Source of the DNA: Desulfatibacillaceae bacterium
GTDB lineage: Bacteria > Desulfobacterota > Desulfobacteria > Desulfobacterales > Desulfatibacillaceae
Reading direction: 5' to 3'
Length of the DNA: 14,141 bases
Assembly (NCBI GenBank): GCA_030018745.1
Contig: JASEHB010000013.1
Location: 1-14,141 of the forward strand
Below are positions 13,562-14,141 of the stretch, in pieces. Position 1 is the first letter of the stretch. Each line of letters opens with the position of its first letter. A program made the position numbers and the translations under genes. The notes below the pieces were generated by a model. It was not told the DNA's origin. It saw only the letters and a program-made list of their open reading frames with translations, and searched no databases.

Positions 13562-13694
13562 GGGGTTGGCATTTCCGGGCAGAAGATTTTTTATTAACAG
13601 GCTGCCGCAAGCTGCAAAAAAAAATTCCAGGGGGCAATCCGGCTTTCATGGGTTTTGGCGCAGACCCCACATTTTCCCTTGGAGCTTAACCGGG

Positions 13695-14126
13695 TCAGTC
13701 AAAAACGCTTTTTTTGGCCTTGTTATATTCCTCTTTGGTGATGAGCCTGCGCTCAAGAAGATAGTCAAGCCGCAAAAGCTCGCGCTCTCTTTCGGGGGAG
13801 CAGTCCAGCAGCTCGCAAGTCTTGGGCTTTACTTCAATGGCCTCCACCCTGGGGCGGTCGGGCTTGCCAAGCTTTATTTCAACCGCGCCGCCCAGCAAGC
13901 GCAGATCCACACTCCGGCCTTCAAAGAGGGGGTCCCGCAGAAGATCTCCCAGGGTCTGATGCTTTTGCTTCATGGACTGTAAAAAGCGGTACCCGGAATA
14001 TACAATAAGCGCGCCGCCGGTCAGAAAAATCCAGGGCATATAACGCACAAGGCCCTGGAAGAAGATAATTGCAAAAAAAAGACCGCACACCAAAAGGGCA
14101 TGAAAAATAAGAATGGAGTAGGCCAT
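13695..14126 (-). CDS. Small membrane protein with SHOCT-like C-terminus, function unknown
   Basis: The product (143 residues from the ATG at 14126) has two hydrophobic segments at about residues 5-26 and 30-49. A charged cytoplasmic region follows, and the C-terminus LDYLLERRLITKEEYNKAKK resembles the SHOCT short C-terminal domain seen at the end of many membrane proteins. No enzyme motif is visible. The frame stays open to the window edge (14141), and the ATG has no good ribosome site, so the true start may lie outside. It precedes ddl by 133 bp on the same strand. No role can be assigned; a link to cell-envelope biology rests on position alone. Confidence 0.75.
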   Translation of the reverse strand: MAYSILIFHALLVCGLFFAIIFFQGLVRYMPWIFLTGGALIVYSGYRFLQSMKQKHQTLGDLLRDPLFEGRSVDLRLLGGAVEIKLGKPDRPRVEAIEVKPKTCELLDCSPERERELLRLDYLLERRLITKEEYNKAKKSVFD

Positions 14127-14141
14127 CAATATGCCGCGGAC

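Noticed and set aside
12895..13689. 264-codon plus-strand frame opposite ddl
   Set aside because: Antisense to a ddl gene with all catalytic motifs; arginine/proline-rich translation typical of a shadow frame in GC-rich DNA.

Overview
The window carries ordinary chromosomal genes of a Gram-negative bacterium of moderately high GC. The most likely source is Desulfobacterota (former Deltaproteobacteria). This is inferred from a TonB motor with two ExbB-like subunits, an operon of two acyl-CoA dehydrogenases, a sigma-54-type two-component pair, mobB, and generally Gram-negative gene content. No rRNA, tRNA, CRISPR array, insertion sequence or phage gene was found.

Layout. Bases 1-2135 (+) are a tightly packed TonB energy-transduction operon: the 3' end of a large MotA/TolQ/ExbB-family protein, then exbB, exbD and tonB with overlaps or zero spacing. 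Convergent to it (2184-3685, -) is a two-gene unit: fthC (5-formyl-THF cyclo-ligase), then a Rossmann/DUF2520 protein that may be a ketopantoate-reductase-like enzyme. Upstream of fthC is a good sigma-70 promoter and a foldable RNA of about 190-200 nt, a candidate 6S RNA. Bases 4190-5308 (+) encode a membrane protein with a C-terminal TPR domain, preceded by a 15-bp direct repeat. Bases 5442-7783 (-) hold two adjacent acyl-CoA dehydrogenase genes behind a promoter with a perfect 18-bp palindrome. Bases 8576-11423 (-) encode a membrane histidine kinase and an NtrC-type response regulator that overlap by 23 bp. mobB (12042-12554, +) is convergent with ddl (12626-13561, -), and a small two-TM protein with a SHOCT-like tail lies upstream of ddl and may run off the window.

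The most interesting point is the acyl-CoA dehydrogenase pair. Each protein has lost a different part of the FAD/active-site motif set (5442 gene: the RxQFG and GGxGY inter-subunit FAD motifs; 6689 gene: the ITE..GSD motif). This is the complementary pattern expected of an obligate heteromeric enzyme. The candidate 6S RNA and several palindromes or repeats in the three long intergenic regions (3686-4189, 7784-8575, 11424-12041) are secondary leads. I did not find evidence for a wholly new multi-gene system.
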